Of a stretch of 64,000 nucleotides of DNA, positions 21,746 to 32,390 are shown piece by piece (position 1 is the stretch's first letter; each line of letters opens with the position of its first letter). Under the pieces are notes generated by a model, which was not told where the DNA came from, searched no databases, and saw nothing but the letters and a program-made list of their open reading frames with translations. Made by a program: the position numbers and the translations under genes. The stretch is from Dichetophora obliterata. Its lineage: Eukaryota; Arthropoda; Insecta; Diptera; Sciomyzidae. The stretch is from assembly GCA_963920525.1 (NCBI GenBank), contig OY986436.1, positions 78,709,630 to 78,773,629 of the forward strand. Direction: 5' to 3'.

Positions 21746-22640
21746 ACATGCATGCGAGCTGCAGCAGCACCATCATCATCATCATCAGCTTGACTCTAGG
21801 ACCGGATGCTGTGGCATAAGAATAAGAGTGTCCGCAGCAACGTACAGAGACGAATGGCTCACTCGTATATAAGCGTGTAGTATCTGAGCAGCTGAGGAAA
21901 GTCCTATTGTCGAGTGCACAGCAACGACGACAAAAACAACAGCAGTAGACAGCTATGCAGTGAGGCATATATCGGCGGCATTGAATTAACTCATACGCTG
22001 CCCTCATCCTCCATATTACTCGTAGCAGAAAGCTAACATTCGTTTCTGGGTGCTTGTGGAATCTTGTCACACTTCTTATAAAATATACGCTAAGAAAGCC
22101 TTTAGCTGGTTGAGCAGTTGCTCAAGAAGTTGAGCAGCTTGAAGAAAAAGCTCCTTAAGGACTCCATAAATAATTTTCTTTAATGGTGCAAGTGAACTCC
22201 TGGCTTGATTTACCACTAACACAATTTAGTTCAATGTGCGTCTGAGCCAGAACCAGGACTATCACCAAAACAGAGGCCGAGCCAGACACAGACTATGTCT
22301 GAAGGTGGATTCTTTTAGACTTAATGTGTGCGAGTGTAAATCTTAAGATGCGTATGTTCGTGTGCCTTAGACTAGGTCCGACATGTTTGTGTCGCATTGT
22401 GTTCGTAGCATACTAAATCTTCATTTGTATGCTAAGAAACAAAGGAATGACGCTGTTTAATGAGAAAAAAAGATTTTCTTGAAAAATAATACTTCATTTC
22501 AATGTACCTATGTATGTGTAGAAAATACAATTTATGTTTTGTGTGAAAGTGTGTTAAGTGCTTTATAATTGTAGATTATCATGTGTAAAGAGAGAAATAA
22601 AGTGTGACGATGGCCTAGCAGATGCTTCGAAAACATGCTT
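21746..22640 (+). other. Low-repeat stretch, possible 3' UTR
   Basis: Moderately GC-rich for this window, with a CATCATCATCATCATCAGC run near 21765-21790 and no transposon features. It follows the candidate exon and ends at a poly(A)-signal-like AATAAA. This fits a 3' untranslated region but is not proof of transcription. Confidence 0.35.
22596..22601 (+). terminator. Possible poly(A) signal AATAAA
   Basis: The hexamer AATAAA is followed by GTGTGACGATGG. Its position after the candidate exon at 21539-21745 is suggestive. AATAAA is common by chance in AT-rich DNA. Confidence 0.3.
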
Positions 22641-23180
22641 CCCAGTCAGCCAAGCAAGCTTGGCACAAGCTTGTAGTAAGCTTACAAGCGTAAGCATCGT
22701 GCTTGGAAAAAGTTTGTAAAAATTTTTGTGAAATGCTTTCAAGTAATTGTAGAATAACTAAAAGGGAACCCTTGGAAAAATAATATTTACTGTAGTATTA
22801 TTGCAAGCGTTTACTATTCAATTGGATACAAGTGTTGTAAATAAATTTTCTATAATACTTTCTTCGCAATTGGAAAAAAGGGTTATAAAAGTGTTATTGA
22901 AAAAAATTATTAAATAATTGGAAGTAAGTGTTGTTTTAAGCTATTTACAACTGTTTTAAAAAAATTAGCAAAAAATTGTTATGAAAATATTATTAAAAAA
23001 CATTTATTAAAATAATTTTAAGCAAGTATTATTGTAAAATTTAAACACATGTTTTTAAGAAATCTTATGTGCTCGCAGTTAAAATAAGAGCAAGAATTCA
23101 TTTGCTCAGTAAAATTAATCCATACGAAAGACAATCACATCCAAATCTATAAAAAAATTATCTATAATATACCATTGATA
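22640..23180. repeat. Degenerate repeats built on CTTGGAAAAA
   Basis: Variants of GCTTGGAAAAAG, CCTTGGAAAAATAAT and AATTGGAAAAAAGGG recur at irregular intervals together with AAGCTTGTAAGC-like palindromes. A related style of sequence occurs at 55480-55680 (TTGGAAAACACTTATTT, GTGCTTGGAAAAGGCTTGG). No protein is encoded. Confidence 0.45.
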
Positions 23181-23194
23181 AATACCTTGCAGTG

Positions 23195-23760
23195 AAAAAT
23201 CCTACTAGTTATGAATTTAACTAGTTAACTCACAAGTAAAATAAAACTCGTCAAAAAAATACTAGATGTTAAACTAGTGAAATCGTACTAGCCGAAAATT
23301 CACTGGATAAGTTACTATCTGTATTCCAGCTAGTTCAAAAATACAAGCTGTTTTACTAGTTATAAAAGAACTAGTTGCTTAGTTTATGGTTGCTTAACTA
23401 ACTAGTCGCGTTTTGAGTTGTTAAAAAAATACTAACTGTTTTTCTAGCTCATAACTACTTACTTACTTACTTAGTTGGCGCTACAACCGTATGTCAGTCT
23501 TGGCCTCAAATAAGAATTTGCGCCAGCCATTTCTGTCTTTCGGTTGCTGGCGCCAGTTGGAAATTCCAAGCTTCGTCAGGTTGTCCTCTACTTGGTCTTT
23601 TCAACGAAGATACGGTCGTCCTGCGTTGACCGTTGCTGGGTACCGAATCGAATTTTTTCTTAACAGGACCATCTAGCTCATAACTAAGTAGTCATAAATG
23701 TACTAGCTTTTTTGCTAGTTGAAAACTCGCTAGTTCTGCATAAATTATTACTTTATCTAT
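23195..23760. repeat. CTAGTT-rich degenerate tandem repeats, split by an RTE insertion
   Basis: The motif ACTAGTT or CTAGTTATAA recurs more than ten times at spacings of about 20-30 bp, in both orientations (for example TTACTAGTTATAAAAGAACT, CTAGTTGAAAACTCGCTAG). The array is interrupted at 23457-23671 by a retrotransposon fragment. Confidence 0.7.
23457..23671 (-). mobile_element. 5'-truncated RTE-like retrotransposon with 14-bp target duplication
   Basis: The insert is flanked by the exact repeat TCTAGCTCATAACT (23443-23456 and 23672-23685). On the minus strand it encodes the C-terminal tail of an RTE-like reverse transcriptase protein (GRP, RW, DQVEDNL, NWRQ and DRN motifs, here with frame breaks) and ends in four AAGT units, seen as ACTTACTTACTTACTTAGTT. 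Short-unit microsatellite tails and severe 5' truncation are typical of RTE-clade insertions. A second copy lies at 43595-44224. Confidence 0.85.
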
Positions 23761-24700
23761 CTATCTATACTATTATATCAAAGCCTTTGTGACACGTACG
23801 GCTGTTACGAAATCACGCGAGAACCCCTGAATCGATCTAGACAATAAAGAAACCAAACGTTTTTATATTTTAACTGAATTGTTAAATAGGGCTTCTTTTC
23901 ACGCCCACGATATTCAAAAAAACCAATATTTCAAATGGTTTTAGTCGTATTAGACTCAAATTTGGTAATTAAGCTTGTATAGTTACTGTCGGCAGCTGTA
24001 CTCAAAATGGGTTTCATACCCCCTTTTAACGGTCACAAATGAATGAAAATGCTATATTTCAGTCGGTTTTGGTCATATAAAACCAAAATTTAGTTATTTA
24101 GTTCGTATGATTACTTTCGGAAACTGTACTAAAAATGGGCATGGTTGCACTATGTTTTGTTTCGTATATGATACAGTTTAGGAAGAAAAGAATTTGCCAC
24201 ACCCTCTTTCAAAGCCCACAAGTCAATAAAAATGCAGTATAAATCTTTGAAAAAACATCAAATATCTCTTAAAGCGCTCCTATTATTAGAACGAAAATTT
24301 GTATACAGGGGTTCCCAGGTTCGATAAATCTTTAAGCTCTATCTTTAACGACAGAGGTCACTGTAGACAGAGGTCAACGGATTTCCTTAAAACTTTGTAC
24401 ACATATTGAATGCATTCTAGATTAAATTTTGACATAAATTTCAAATAAATTAAATTTTGTTATACGTTTTACTGAATTCAATTTTGGCCAATTTCATTTA
24501 AGAAATTACTAATATTTTGACATTCAAAATTTTTTTGTTCAAAATATTAGTAAAAGTACTTTAAAAACAGTTTAAACTATACCGATAGGTAAGTGCAGGC
24601 GCCTACGCAGGGGGTCTTAACCTCCAAAAGCCCCCGAAATGAACGAATTTTAATGAGCACCGAGAGCAACTCTCAGCGCAACATGTCATCCGTTGTGTGT
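23760..24700. repeat. Dispersed repeat with internal duplication of about 105 bp
   Basis: Two related units (about 23935-24020 and 24045-24140) share AATTTGGTAATTNAGNTTGTAT-like and ACTNTCGGNANCTGTACT-like words. Related DNA recurs at 37735-37860 (AATTTGGTAATTTAGTTCGT, CTTACTTTCGG), and TTGGCCACACCC with CGCCCACAAAT recurs at 49700-49735. The start TCTATCTATCTATACTATTA and a GC-rich patch at 24596-24640 recall Helitron ends, but I could not confirm a terminal hairpin plus CTRR. Confidence 0.5.
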
Positions 24701-24719
24701 TTATTGTCACGATAAAGAT

Positions 24720-25270
24720 ACTTAAATGACATTACACATTAAAAAAAAAAGACTCATTTTAAGGCATTTATTGTGGAATGACTATAGTATATATAGATAC
24801 TTACAATTTTATTACATACTCAGAGGGAAAATTTAATGAAACTGTATTCATATTAAATGAATTGGTTTTTGAAATTGAGCTTGAAACAATTTCATTATAG
24901 TTAAACACAAATGTTTGTTAAGTTAAATTTAAAACAAAAGTTTTGTTTTCAAAACAATATCTTTAAAAATACTTTTACAGTTAAAAACATTTATTTAAAA
25001 AAAATGTTAAACAAAATCTTTATTATTGAAAACAAATAATTTAAAACATAATTTTCAAATATTGTTCTTAAACATTTTTTAATTTTTTCGAGTTTTCGAC
25101 GTCATATTCGCAATCAGTTACCCCGGGATCCCTCGAATTCCAAATTTTAACTCCATTCGATGAAATTTTGCGCTTTTTTGCGGCTTAAAATATTGAAATA
25201 TCATAAATATTTCAATATTTATTAAATTTTGAAATATTAATATAATAAATTAATAATATAATAAATTAGT
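24720..25270. repeat. AT-rich degenerate repeats and palindromes
   Basis: AAAACAAAAGTTTTGTTTTC and similar words alternate between A-rich and T-rich forms. At about 25189-25221 AAATATTGAAATAT pairs with ATATTTCAATATTT. No gene is seen. Confidence 0.45.
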
Positions 25271-26210
25271 TTTTATTTTATATAATGCTTATTGAACAGA
25301 CCTGGTGGGTCTGTTCCGGTTAAGTAATGATTCAACAAAGAGCTCTGGCCTTTAGCTGCAAATCTTGGTAAGTCGAGCTATTGTTTGCATATAACTTTCG
25401 GACAATTTGTGCTCGGTGTATATGCAAACGGAGAAAAAAAAAGAACAAAACACCAGAAATTATTTATCTTAGATTAGATATACAATGTTTATTTTTACGT
25501 TTTGTTTGTAAGGCAACTCTTCAATAAGTGACATTTACAATAAAATACGTAAAGATGGCTGCTACAATTAGTGCATATACAGGAACGTTAAACAAAACTA
25601 AGTTTATGTTGCTGGCAATCAGTGATTGCTTGCTGATAATCAGTAAGTAATTGTTTGTTTCCAATTAGTGGAAATATTTAATTTAATATTTAATTAAACG
25701 CGGTTTTACAAAATGAAATGTACTTCTTTCAGAAATCAATTTGTGATAAAAATGAAAAAGCAAAGCTCACTCGCCGGAGAAGCTGATCGAGCGACTCGTT
25801 CGTGTATCGAGAGTCGATACTGGAACGAGTCGATAAAGTAGTAAGTAAATCTATTACTTTCTTTAGCCTCTAGGGCTGTGGCCTAAACATTGAATTGTAA
25901 AACCAATTCAAAAATATTTTTAAGCAATCAAATGTAAAATCGGATTTTTTCTCAGCTGGATCTCAACTATCTGGTCAATGATTCTATTGCACATAATTTT
26001 ATATTCAATCTTAGATAGCTATTTTTTGTTATTGCAAAGAAATGTAAGAATTTCTTTGTAACCTAAAAGAATTAAAATTGTAACCTAAAAAGTTCAAAAA
26101 AATGCTGTTTTTGGTTATATATTAAGGCATATTTAAGCGAGGGATCGCACTTTTTGAAATAACTCGATGAAGCATCTAAAATTAATATTTATTGTCTTTA
26201 AAACCCATTA
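25270..26210. other. Stretch without a recognised gene
   Basis: A short hairpin GAACAGACCTGGTGGGTCTG TTC lies at about 25294-25316. The section 25750-25840 (GAGCTTCGATCGAG-like palindromic words) is less AT-rich. No coding family or RNA gene is recognised. Confidence 0.35.
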
Positions 26211-26211
26211 T

Positions 26212-26381
26212 AATTCGTCCCAAAATCTTATTTTATCTTTAAGATATCACTTGTAAGAATTTATAGTTTGCTTACTTTTCTTTCATTTTATCAGCCATAC
26301 AATGCCAATGGTCGTTGAAACCATAAATTCTTGCAAGCGATATCTCAAAGATAAAAAAATGATTTTGAGACGAATCAAAAT
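26212..26381. repeat. Imperfect 60-bp inverted repeat
   Basis: 26212-26271 (ATTCGTCCCAAAATCTTATT and following) pairs with 26320-26381, which contains ATTTTGAGACGAAT. About 85 per cent of positions match by eye. The 67-residue open frame at 26302-26505 begins inside the right arm, so I do not treat it as a gene. Confidence 0.65.
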
Positions 26382-26850
26382 TGATTTTGAAGGCACTGAA
26401 GAGCTTTTAGATACACGCTTAAAAATAATAGGCCTTCCCAAACATAATTTGCAGGAAGTATTATATGTTTCTGCATGTTTCTTGGAAACATATAATCATA
26501 ATTGATTCCACATAAATTATAATTAAAAATGCTCATTTCTGCATATATAATGGTTGCTTATTACAATAATGTAATTGTGCTTGTTGACTTCTTAGCACTT
26601 GTTGTTTGTAAACAATCATTTGTTGTTTAAATTAAGCAATTATATATTTGCATTAAAATATATTGTAATTATAAATTGACTCAAAAGAGTATTAGTCCAT
26701 TAGAGTTTGTATTCTTGGAAATATAAGTTATTTAAGAGTAACATTAAATGTTTACAGACAACTGCTTACCAAATATATATTTATCAGAGAAAATATAATT
26801 TGATTGCAGTCAAACAAAAAAATGTTCAGAACGTCATTTGAGAATTACAT

Positions 26851-28102
26851 TATATCTGTGTCGATAAGCAATAACAGCTAAAGTCTGATTTCAAAGTTTT
26901 GAGAAATCTTACTTCAAAGTTTTTAATCGACATACAAGTTATATGAAAGGGTCTTTTGTTTTTGTATCATAACTTTGGCTAGGGTCATGCTAGGTGCCCC
27001 AGATTTTGTATGCTTATAGTATTATATGCGTGGAGCACAGCTTAATTAATATCTCGTAGGCTTGTGCTTAACAGTTCCAGAGACGGAACGGACATGGAAC
27101 GATTCTTTTGAAGAAAGGAACTAGTTCACGGAAACATGTCCGCGGAACTATCTAGTTCCTTTGCTTATTTGAACTGTACAGACTATTTGGACTGTCTGCT
27201 TGTTGAACTACAGAGGGAATTTTAAGCATGTCCGCGGAACTATCTAGTTCCTTTGTTTATTTGAACTGCAGAACTGTTTGAAGCATTTATTTGAATTGTG
27301 TGCTTGTTGAAATGCGAAGAAAATGTGTCAAGGTCCATGCAGATTTTCAACACATCGCTCTGACTAGTCTTAAATCAATTGAACAGAGTTTTTTGCTTTT
27401 TTATTCTTTTATTTGTATAGTTTTAAATTAAAGAAAAACATTTCTTTAGTTTATATAAAAAAGGAACTTCTATCATTTAGTAAATATTTTCATTTAGTAA
27501 ATAAAGTTCATGAAGTAAATTTATAAAGTTGCTGAAAAGCGAGCAAAAATAATTTTCAATCAGTTCCTCATAAGCTTCAAACTCAGTTGCATCTTATAGT
27601 TCATCAGCTTTACGCATGTTCGCGGAACTATATAGTTCATCAGCTTTAAACATGCTCGCGGAACTATATAGTTCCAACAGTTCTCTTTGTAAGAATGAAA
27701 GTAACAAAAGCATGTTCAATGTCATTTCGTGATTGTTCTGTTTCATATGTTAAAAGAAAAAATAAACAGCAATGCTAAACAGTGCACGCAACTGAAATGA
27801 AGATATATCATTTTTAATTTTATCTATTATTTCTTTCACTCTCTTTCACATGCATTATTGGCTTATTTTTCGTAGCTCAAACAACTCGCGAAAGAGATGT
27901 CAGCTTATATTGCTCAATTAAAAAATTTTATTGCAATCGGAACTGTTTGGACATGCTTAAATCGTACAGATGGAACGATTGGAACTATGTCCGAGAGTGA
28001 ACATAGTTCCATGAACTATGCAGGTCCGGAACGACCCAATTCTAATAGCTCGATTCTGTCTTAAGTAGACATAAGCGATTGTTGCTTATCGACACAGATA
28101 TG
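26851..28102. mobile_element. Outer inverted-repeat element holding the hAT copy 2
   Basis: TATATCTGTGTCGATAAGCA (26851-26870) is mirrored by TTGCTTATCGACACAGATAT (28082-28101). The 988-bp hAT copy lies between these arms, which suggests insertion into an older TIR element of about 250 bp. No target duplication was resolved for the outer arms. Confidence 0.5.
27057..28044 (-). mobile_element. Non-autonomous hAT-like element, copy 2 (988 bp)
   Basis: It is the inverted counterpart of the element at 1493-2516. The ends are TAGGCTTGTGCTTAACAG and, on the other strand, TAGAATTGGGTCGTTCCG. The flanks ATATCTCG (27049-27056) and ATAGCTCG (28045-28052) match at 7 of 8 positions, as expected of an aged 8-bp hAT target duplication. 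It repeats CGCGGAACTATCTAGTTCC twice near one end and GCGGAACTATATAGTTC twice in the middle. No transposase is encoded. Confidence 0.85.
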
Positions 28103-28103
28103 T

Positions 28104-28475
28104 TTACTGATGATTATACTATTTTTACATGGAAAATATTTTAGCTAGAGACATGCAAAAAAGTTATCACTTTGATTACGTAATGTTTGTTTTCTCCAGC
28201 ACCCGCTCGCAACTTGCCATATTTTCGATGAATCGCTTGCTTTTAATGCTGACTGCTTCCACTGACTGACTAGTATTCAATAATTAATTTCAAATACTTT
28301 ATTGGCACTTCACTTTCACACTTTTGAAATAACTTTTACTGCAAAATTACTGCATCAATGACACGACTTACTGCGCCAACGGACACAAGCTAATAAGGCG
28401 AGCGCATGACGCAGCTAAATTTTCGCAATTTTTTGTGCAAGTGCAAAAGAAACAGATATATGTTTGTCGAAGCAG
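28104..28475. other. Low-repeat stretch, nothing recognised
   Basis: Less AT-rich than average with no transposon signature. It is continued beyond the hAT element (28484-30993) by 31002-31100, the same original locus. Confidence 0.35.
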
Positions 28476-28811
28476 AACATAAGCAGTGTGACCAGAGTGG
28501 AATATTATATTCCACTTTGGCATATTTTACCTCCGGGAAGCATATTTTGTTTTATAAAAATATGCAGCATAAAAAGTGGAATATTTTGCGTATTCCTATA
28601 TTTTTTAAAATTAACACAAATTCCAATAAAAAATGTCTATTTGAATACTAAGTGGTTATTTTTGGCTATCGACATTTTATATTTTTTCATCTCTGAACCA
28701 CCTTGTGAAACGCAATATAAGGAATTCATTTTGCGGTTAACTTCTTCGTTGTCAATTTTATTGCAATTTATTTAATAACTTCACGCTTAAAAAGTGAAGT
28801 AAATTTGCTTA

Positions 28812-29778
28812 CAGTGGCTCAAAGTAATAATGGAACAAACTTAAATATTTTATTGAAATCCAAATAAATAATTTTGGAAAGTAAATTTGGTAAGTTTTTT
28901 GTTTATTTTCAAAAAAGTTAAATGTGATGAAAATAAAGTCATTACAATATTTATGAATTAACAGTTCATTGATTTAAAAAAAAACAAAAACAAAATTTAT
29001 TACGAAAACGAACTTCAACGTAATAATGGAACACTTAACTAATTAAAAAAAACATAAGACAAATTTTAGTTAATAAAAAAATATTAATATTTAGTTGGTA
29101 AGCCCTTCTGTTTAATAACCGCTTTCAAACGATTTGGCATCGATTCTACCAGTTTTCGACAGTAGGTCGGATCCATTTTGTCCCACTCCTCAATGAGGGC
29201 TGTTTTTAGCTGATCACGTGTAGAAATTGTGTGGTTTTTTAATTTTTCCTCTAGGTAACTCCATGCGTGCTCAATAGGATTGAGGTCTGGAGATTGGGGG
29301 GGGGGGGTTTCCAAGACATGTGGGCAATTATAAAGAAGCCAGTTTCTCACATTATATGCCTTTTGTTTCGGATCGTTGTCCTGGTAAAATGAAAATGAAC
29401 TCTCAATGCCCAACTTTCTTACACTTTCCTTCAAATTATTCTTTAATATATTAAGGTATACATGTTCAGTTAAATTTCAGTTAAATTTCAGTTAAATTTC
29501 AAACTAAAGTTAACTTCCTACTCATTTTGAGACAAATTGAGACTGAATCATAGGGTGTTCCATAGTTACTTTGAGGTTCGGTTTTGTTCTTAGCTATGTT
29601 TATGGATTTTTTTACAAAAATTAATTGTTATTTCGCATAAATTATAATTATTTTATGTTAATCACATCAACCACTTTTGAAAATATTCAAATACTTTCCA
29701 GTTGGACCATTAAAAAAAGCTTTAATTTGTATTTGCATGCAATTTTTAAGTTTGTTCCATTATTACTTTGAGCCACTG
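28812..29778 (-). mobile_element. Tc1-like element (967 bp) nested in the hAT element
   Basis: The ends are CAGTGGCTCAAAGTAATAAT then GGAACAAACTTAAA, with the reverse complement on the right. TA dinucleotides flank both ends (28810-28811 and 29779-29780), the Tc1/mariner target duplication. The interior holds the C-terminal half of a transposase on the minus strand. At 967 bp it is an internal-deletion derivative of a family that is normally about 1.6 kb. A short triple repeat of CAGTTAAATTT lies at about 29467-29500. Confidence 0.92.
29084..29434 (-). pseudogene. Tc1 transposase, C-terminal half (DD34E type)
   Basis: The frame reads SFSFYQDNDPKQKAYNVRNW, then SPDLNPIEHAWSYLEEKLKN, then the C-terminal KAVIKQKGLPTKY. 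The QDNDPK Asp and the NPIEH Glu are the second and third catalytic acids. Counted here there are 35 residues between them; the usual number is 34, and a run of G on the plus strand at about 29297-29307 encodes the extra Pro, so a homopolymer gain is likely. The N-terminal DNA-binding half and the first Asp are deleted. Confidence 0.9.
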
Positions 29779-30359
29779 TATATGTTTGTTTGGTTGAATT
29801 TTTTATGGATTATGTTATAGGAGTAAGTAATATACTTAAGACAACATAAGGGGTGTTCACGATGTGTTGTTTGTCCCCTTGTATTGTGTATTTTTGATAA
29901 ATTTGATATTTGTAGTAAATTTTGTAATATAACAAAAACAAAATGCACAGTTTTCAAAATACAACCATGTGGAAAAAATGCAACGATGGAACACTATTGT
30001 ATTCTGTGTAAATTTCATTGCGTATTAGATCAGATGATTGTACAAGATTTTCTACTCAGCATATAGCAAGTTAACGGCTAGGCTGTGAGTTTATTTAATA
30101 AAAATTAATATAATTTATTCTTTCATTTCAATTTTTGTATAATTTTCTTCAGTTAAATGATGATTTAAATTAATATTTCCAAACAGAAGTTCATACCAAA
30201 ATCAGCTGATTTTAAAAATACAATATGTACTTTACTGAAGATTCGCTCACAAAGTTGTAAATATTGTAAATTTTGCAAAAATTTATCACAAATGCACCAC
30301 ATTGTGAATATCCCTATTATTGCAAACAATATTTATTTCTTTTAACTATTTTTAAAAGT

Positions 30360-30706
30360 GGATTCAAAGCAACAAAGCAGAAAAAAAGTTATTGATCAAA
30401 GTTTGGAATCTGAAGAAGATTTATCAAAATTTGTGCTTTCCTCGCATAGTTTACCATTTAGCAATGCTGAGGTTGAGAAAATTTTTAGTTATATGAATCT
30501 TATATAAACGGAAATTCGAAATAGAATGCAAGAAAAACTCTTAAATAATTTGTTGAATGTAAAAACATGGCTACATGCTCAAAAAAAGTGTTGTAATGCC
30601 TATCAAATACCAGATAGCTTAATAAAAAAATTTAGAAATGCGAACTTTTATGATAATAATACAAGCAACAATTTAAGAATTGACCTCGAAGATGTGCCTG
30701 AATTTT
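30360..30706 (+). pseudogene. hAT transposase C-terminal dimerisation domain
   Basis: The plus strand reads LPFSNAEVEKIFSYMNLI, one stop, then TEIRNRMQEKLLNNLLNVKT and CCNAYQIPDSLIKKF. This matches the hAT C-terminal pattern of L.S.A.VER.FS.MN.. followed by RNRM..LLN.LL. It lies inside the 28484-30993 element in the same orientation. The catalytic core is absent. Confidence 0.85.
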
Positions 30707-31001
30707 AGTTTTGTGTATTGTATATCGTTACTTAAAATTCAAAAAACCATAACAATGTTTATAATTTTTTATAGGAGAAGAAAATAAATTTAAGTGCGAT
30801 AATAATCAAATAAATAACTGTTTTTAAACTTGCTTCTGTGTTTTTTTATACGCATATTTAGACTTATTTAGATATATATCTTTGAAATTGAAAGTGGAAT
30901 ATTTTTGTGGAATATAAAAATTGAAAGTGGAATATTTAGCATATTTTTTTTAACAAAAAGCATATATTTTCTAAAAATCTTCTGGTCACACTGAACATAA
31001 G

Positions 31002-31335
31002 CGAACGGAGTTTTGTTCGTTTAAAATTAACGAAGTTCGGCTCTCTTTGAGTTTAACAGAAACTCTTTGAGAAACATATTTTTATTGGAAAGAAGCAAAC
31101 AATTATATTTTGTCACGAACATAATATTGTAGACGTTATTTATTTAAGCTAGAACAATTATATTATGTTGGGCACAACTTATATCGAAAAATAATGTTAT
31201 TGCAGAAAAGTTCTTAATTATTAAGTGGTTCCCTTTAATAATTTTGTTCTTGAAACCAAACATATGTAAAAATATTAACATATGTAATTAATTTATGGGC
31301 GTGATAAATTAAAATTTTAAATTAATTAATTAACG
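31002..31335. other. AT-rich spacer
   Basis: Continuation of the locus that received the hAT element. No gene or clear repeat. Confidence 0.35.
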
Positions 31336-31339
31336 CCCA

Positions 31340-31975
31340 GCTAACGTGAAATCCCCTCGAAGGCCTGGTGATGACTGCAATCATATGCTTCTCCTTGCCG
31401 GCACTGGTGCGTTAATAGTCGCGAATTACAGGGAACGTTCAGTCTGTTCCAAGAATTGCTTATAGCCGCGCCGAAGAATCAGCGTAATAGTTTTGACATT
31501 GAGTCAGTCTTTGAAGACATTTTAACGTTCATCACCAAACTGGATCTTCTTGCTAGCTTATTGTAGCTGAATTTGAAATTAGTATCGACTAACTTCTGAT
31601 ATTTCCGGACATTTTTAACACACACCTTGGCGTTATCACGCTCAGCTTTAAGCGCCAGCTCAATGTAGAGCAGCGCAATTTTGCAGTTTTTGTACGAATC
31701 GTATTCAGATGCAACAAGTCATCGAGTGTGAGCACAGTTTAGAGGCTTATACAAGCAACCATTGAGTTCTTCATGCAGAGTGCTAAAGCCTAACGAATAA
31801 TTTTGATGGTAAGGTATCGGTGGACGTCTTCTGCGATAAAGGGTTTAGCTTGTTTCAGAATCTCGCCTGCGAGCATGACAACTGATATGTTGCCGTCACC
31901 AGTCTTAGCATTCTGTCTTAGCTGCTGAAGAATAGTTGAGGTTTGCCCTCTGATGTTACGGTGACATTTTTCAGG
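31340..31975 (-). pseudogene. CCT7 (chaperonin TCP-1 subunit eta) pseudogene, internally deleted
   Basis: Three or four pieces of one chaperonin subunit appear in the right order on the minus strand. Near the 5' side is KTGDGNISVVMLAGEILKQA then KPFIAEDVH (the ATP-site region, normally GDGTTSVV). Next is KIALLYIELALKAERDNA with VRKYQKLVD, typical of the eta subunit. Then a segment resembling NVKTITLILRRG and FLEQTERS, and last RDY-stop-RTSAGKEKHMIA. Stops, frameshifts and large deletions lie between. No intron-like sequence separates the parts, so a processed copy is possible. The functional gene folds actin and tubulin in the cytosol; this copy cannot. The subunit call is from remembered family motifs. 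Confidence 0.75.
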
Positions 31976-32390
31976 AATACAATTTCGGGTTATTTATTTG
32001 TAAGTTCATTTATTTTGATTCCAATTTATTCTATAAACATTTATTTTAGAAACATATATTTTGTTTAACATTAGTTACGTTCGATTTGCCAACCTTTACT
32101 CAATTAATGTCGCTTATTTCAAAATTTGTATGGGAAAACAACAACAAAGTCAACAGCTAGTTGACGATAGAGTAGGTCAATTGCCGATTGACTTGAGTAA
32201 AGTTAAGTTGCCAAGTTCTTATTTCCTAGTTGGTTTGTATACGGGATAAGGTAATATGTAATAGATTCTGTCAAAATGTGATGTGAGAACAAAAACAAAA
32301 TTCAATTTCCTCAAGCAGTCAACTGTTTTTTGATTCTGCTGTCAACTGTTTCGTTTGTATTAGAAAAGTTTTATTTAAAAATATTTTAAA

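Larger units (their letters stand above)
28484..30993 (+). mobile_element. hAT element (2,510 bp) with exact 8-bp target duplication
   Basis: Both ends carry the 13-bp TIR CAGTGTGACCAGA. The flanking octamer AACATAAG is identical on both sides (28476-28483 and 30994-31001). Subterminal GTGGAATAT words repeat near both ends. The only transposase piece left is a C-terminal dimerisation domain at 30360-30706 (plus). A Tc1 element (28812-29778) has inserted into the left third, so the original hAT copy was about 1.54 kb and already deleted. Confidence 0.92.

Noticed and set aside
23750..24640. Helitron, suggested by the TCTATACTATTA-like start
   Set aside because: No 3' hairpin followed by CTRR could be established, and no Rep/helicase remnant is present. 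Listed only as a dispersed repeat.
25117..25142. CCCGGGATCC followed by GAATTC, looking like a cloning linker
   Set aside because: The sites are not in a known vector order, and the flanks are ordinary AT-rich fly DNA with no vector backbone. Natural occurrence is more likely.
26302..26505. 67-codon plus frame with a balanced composition
   Set aside because: Its first third lies in the right arm of an inverted repeat whose left arm has the complementary sequence, so it is better explained as repeat DNA.
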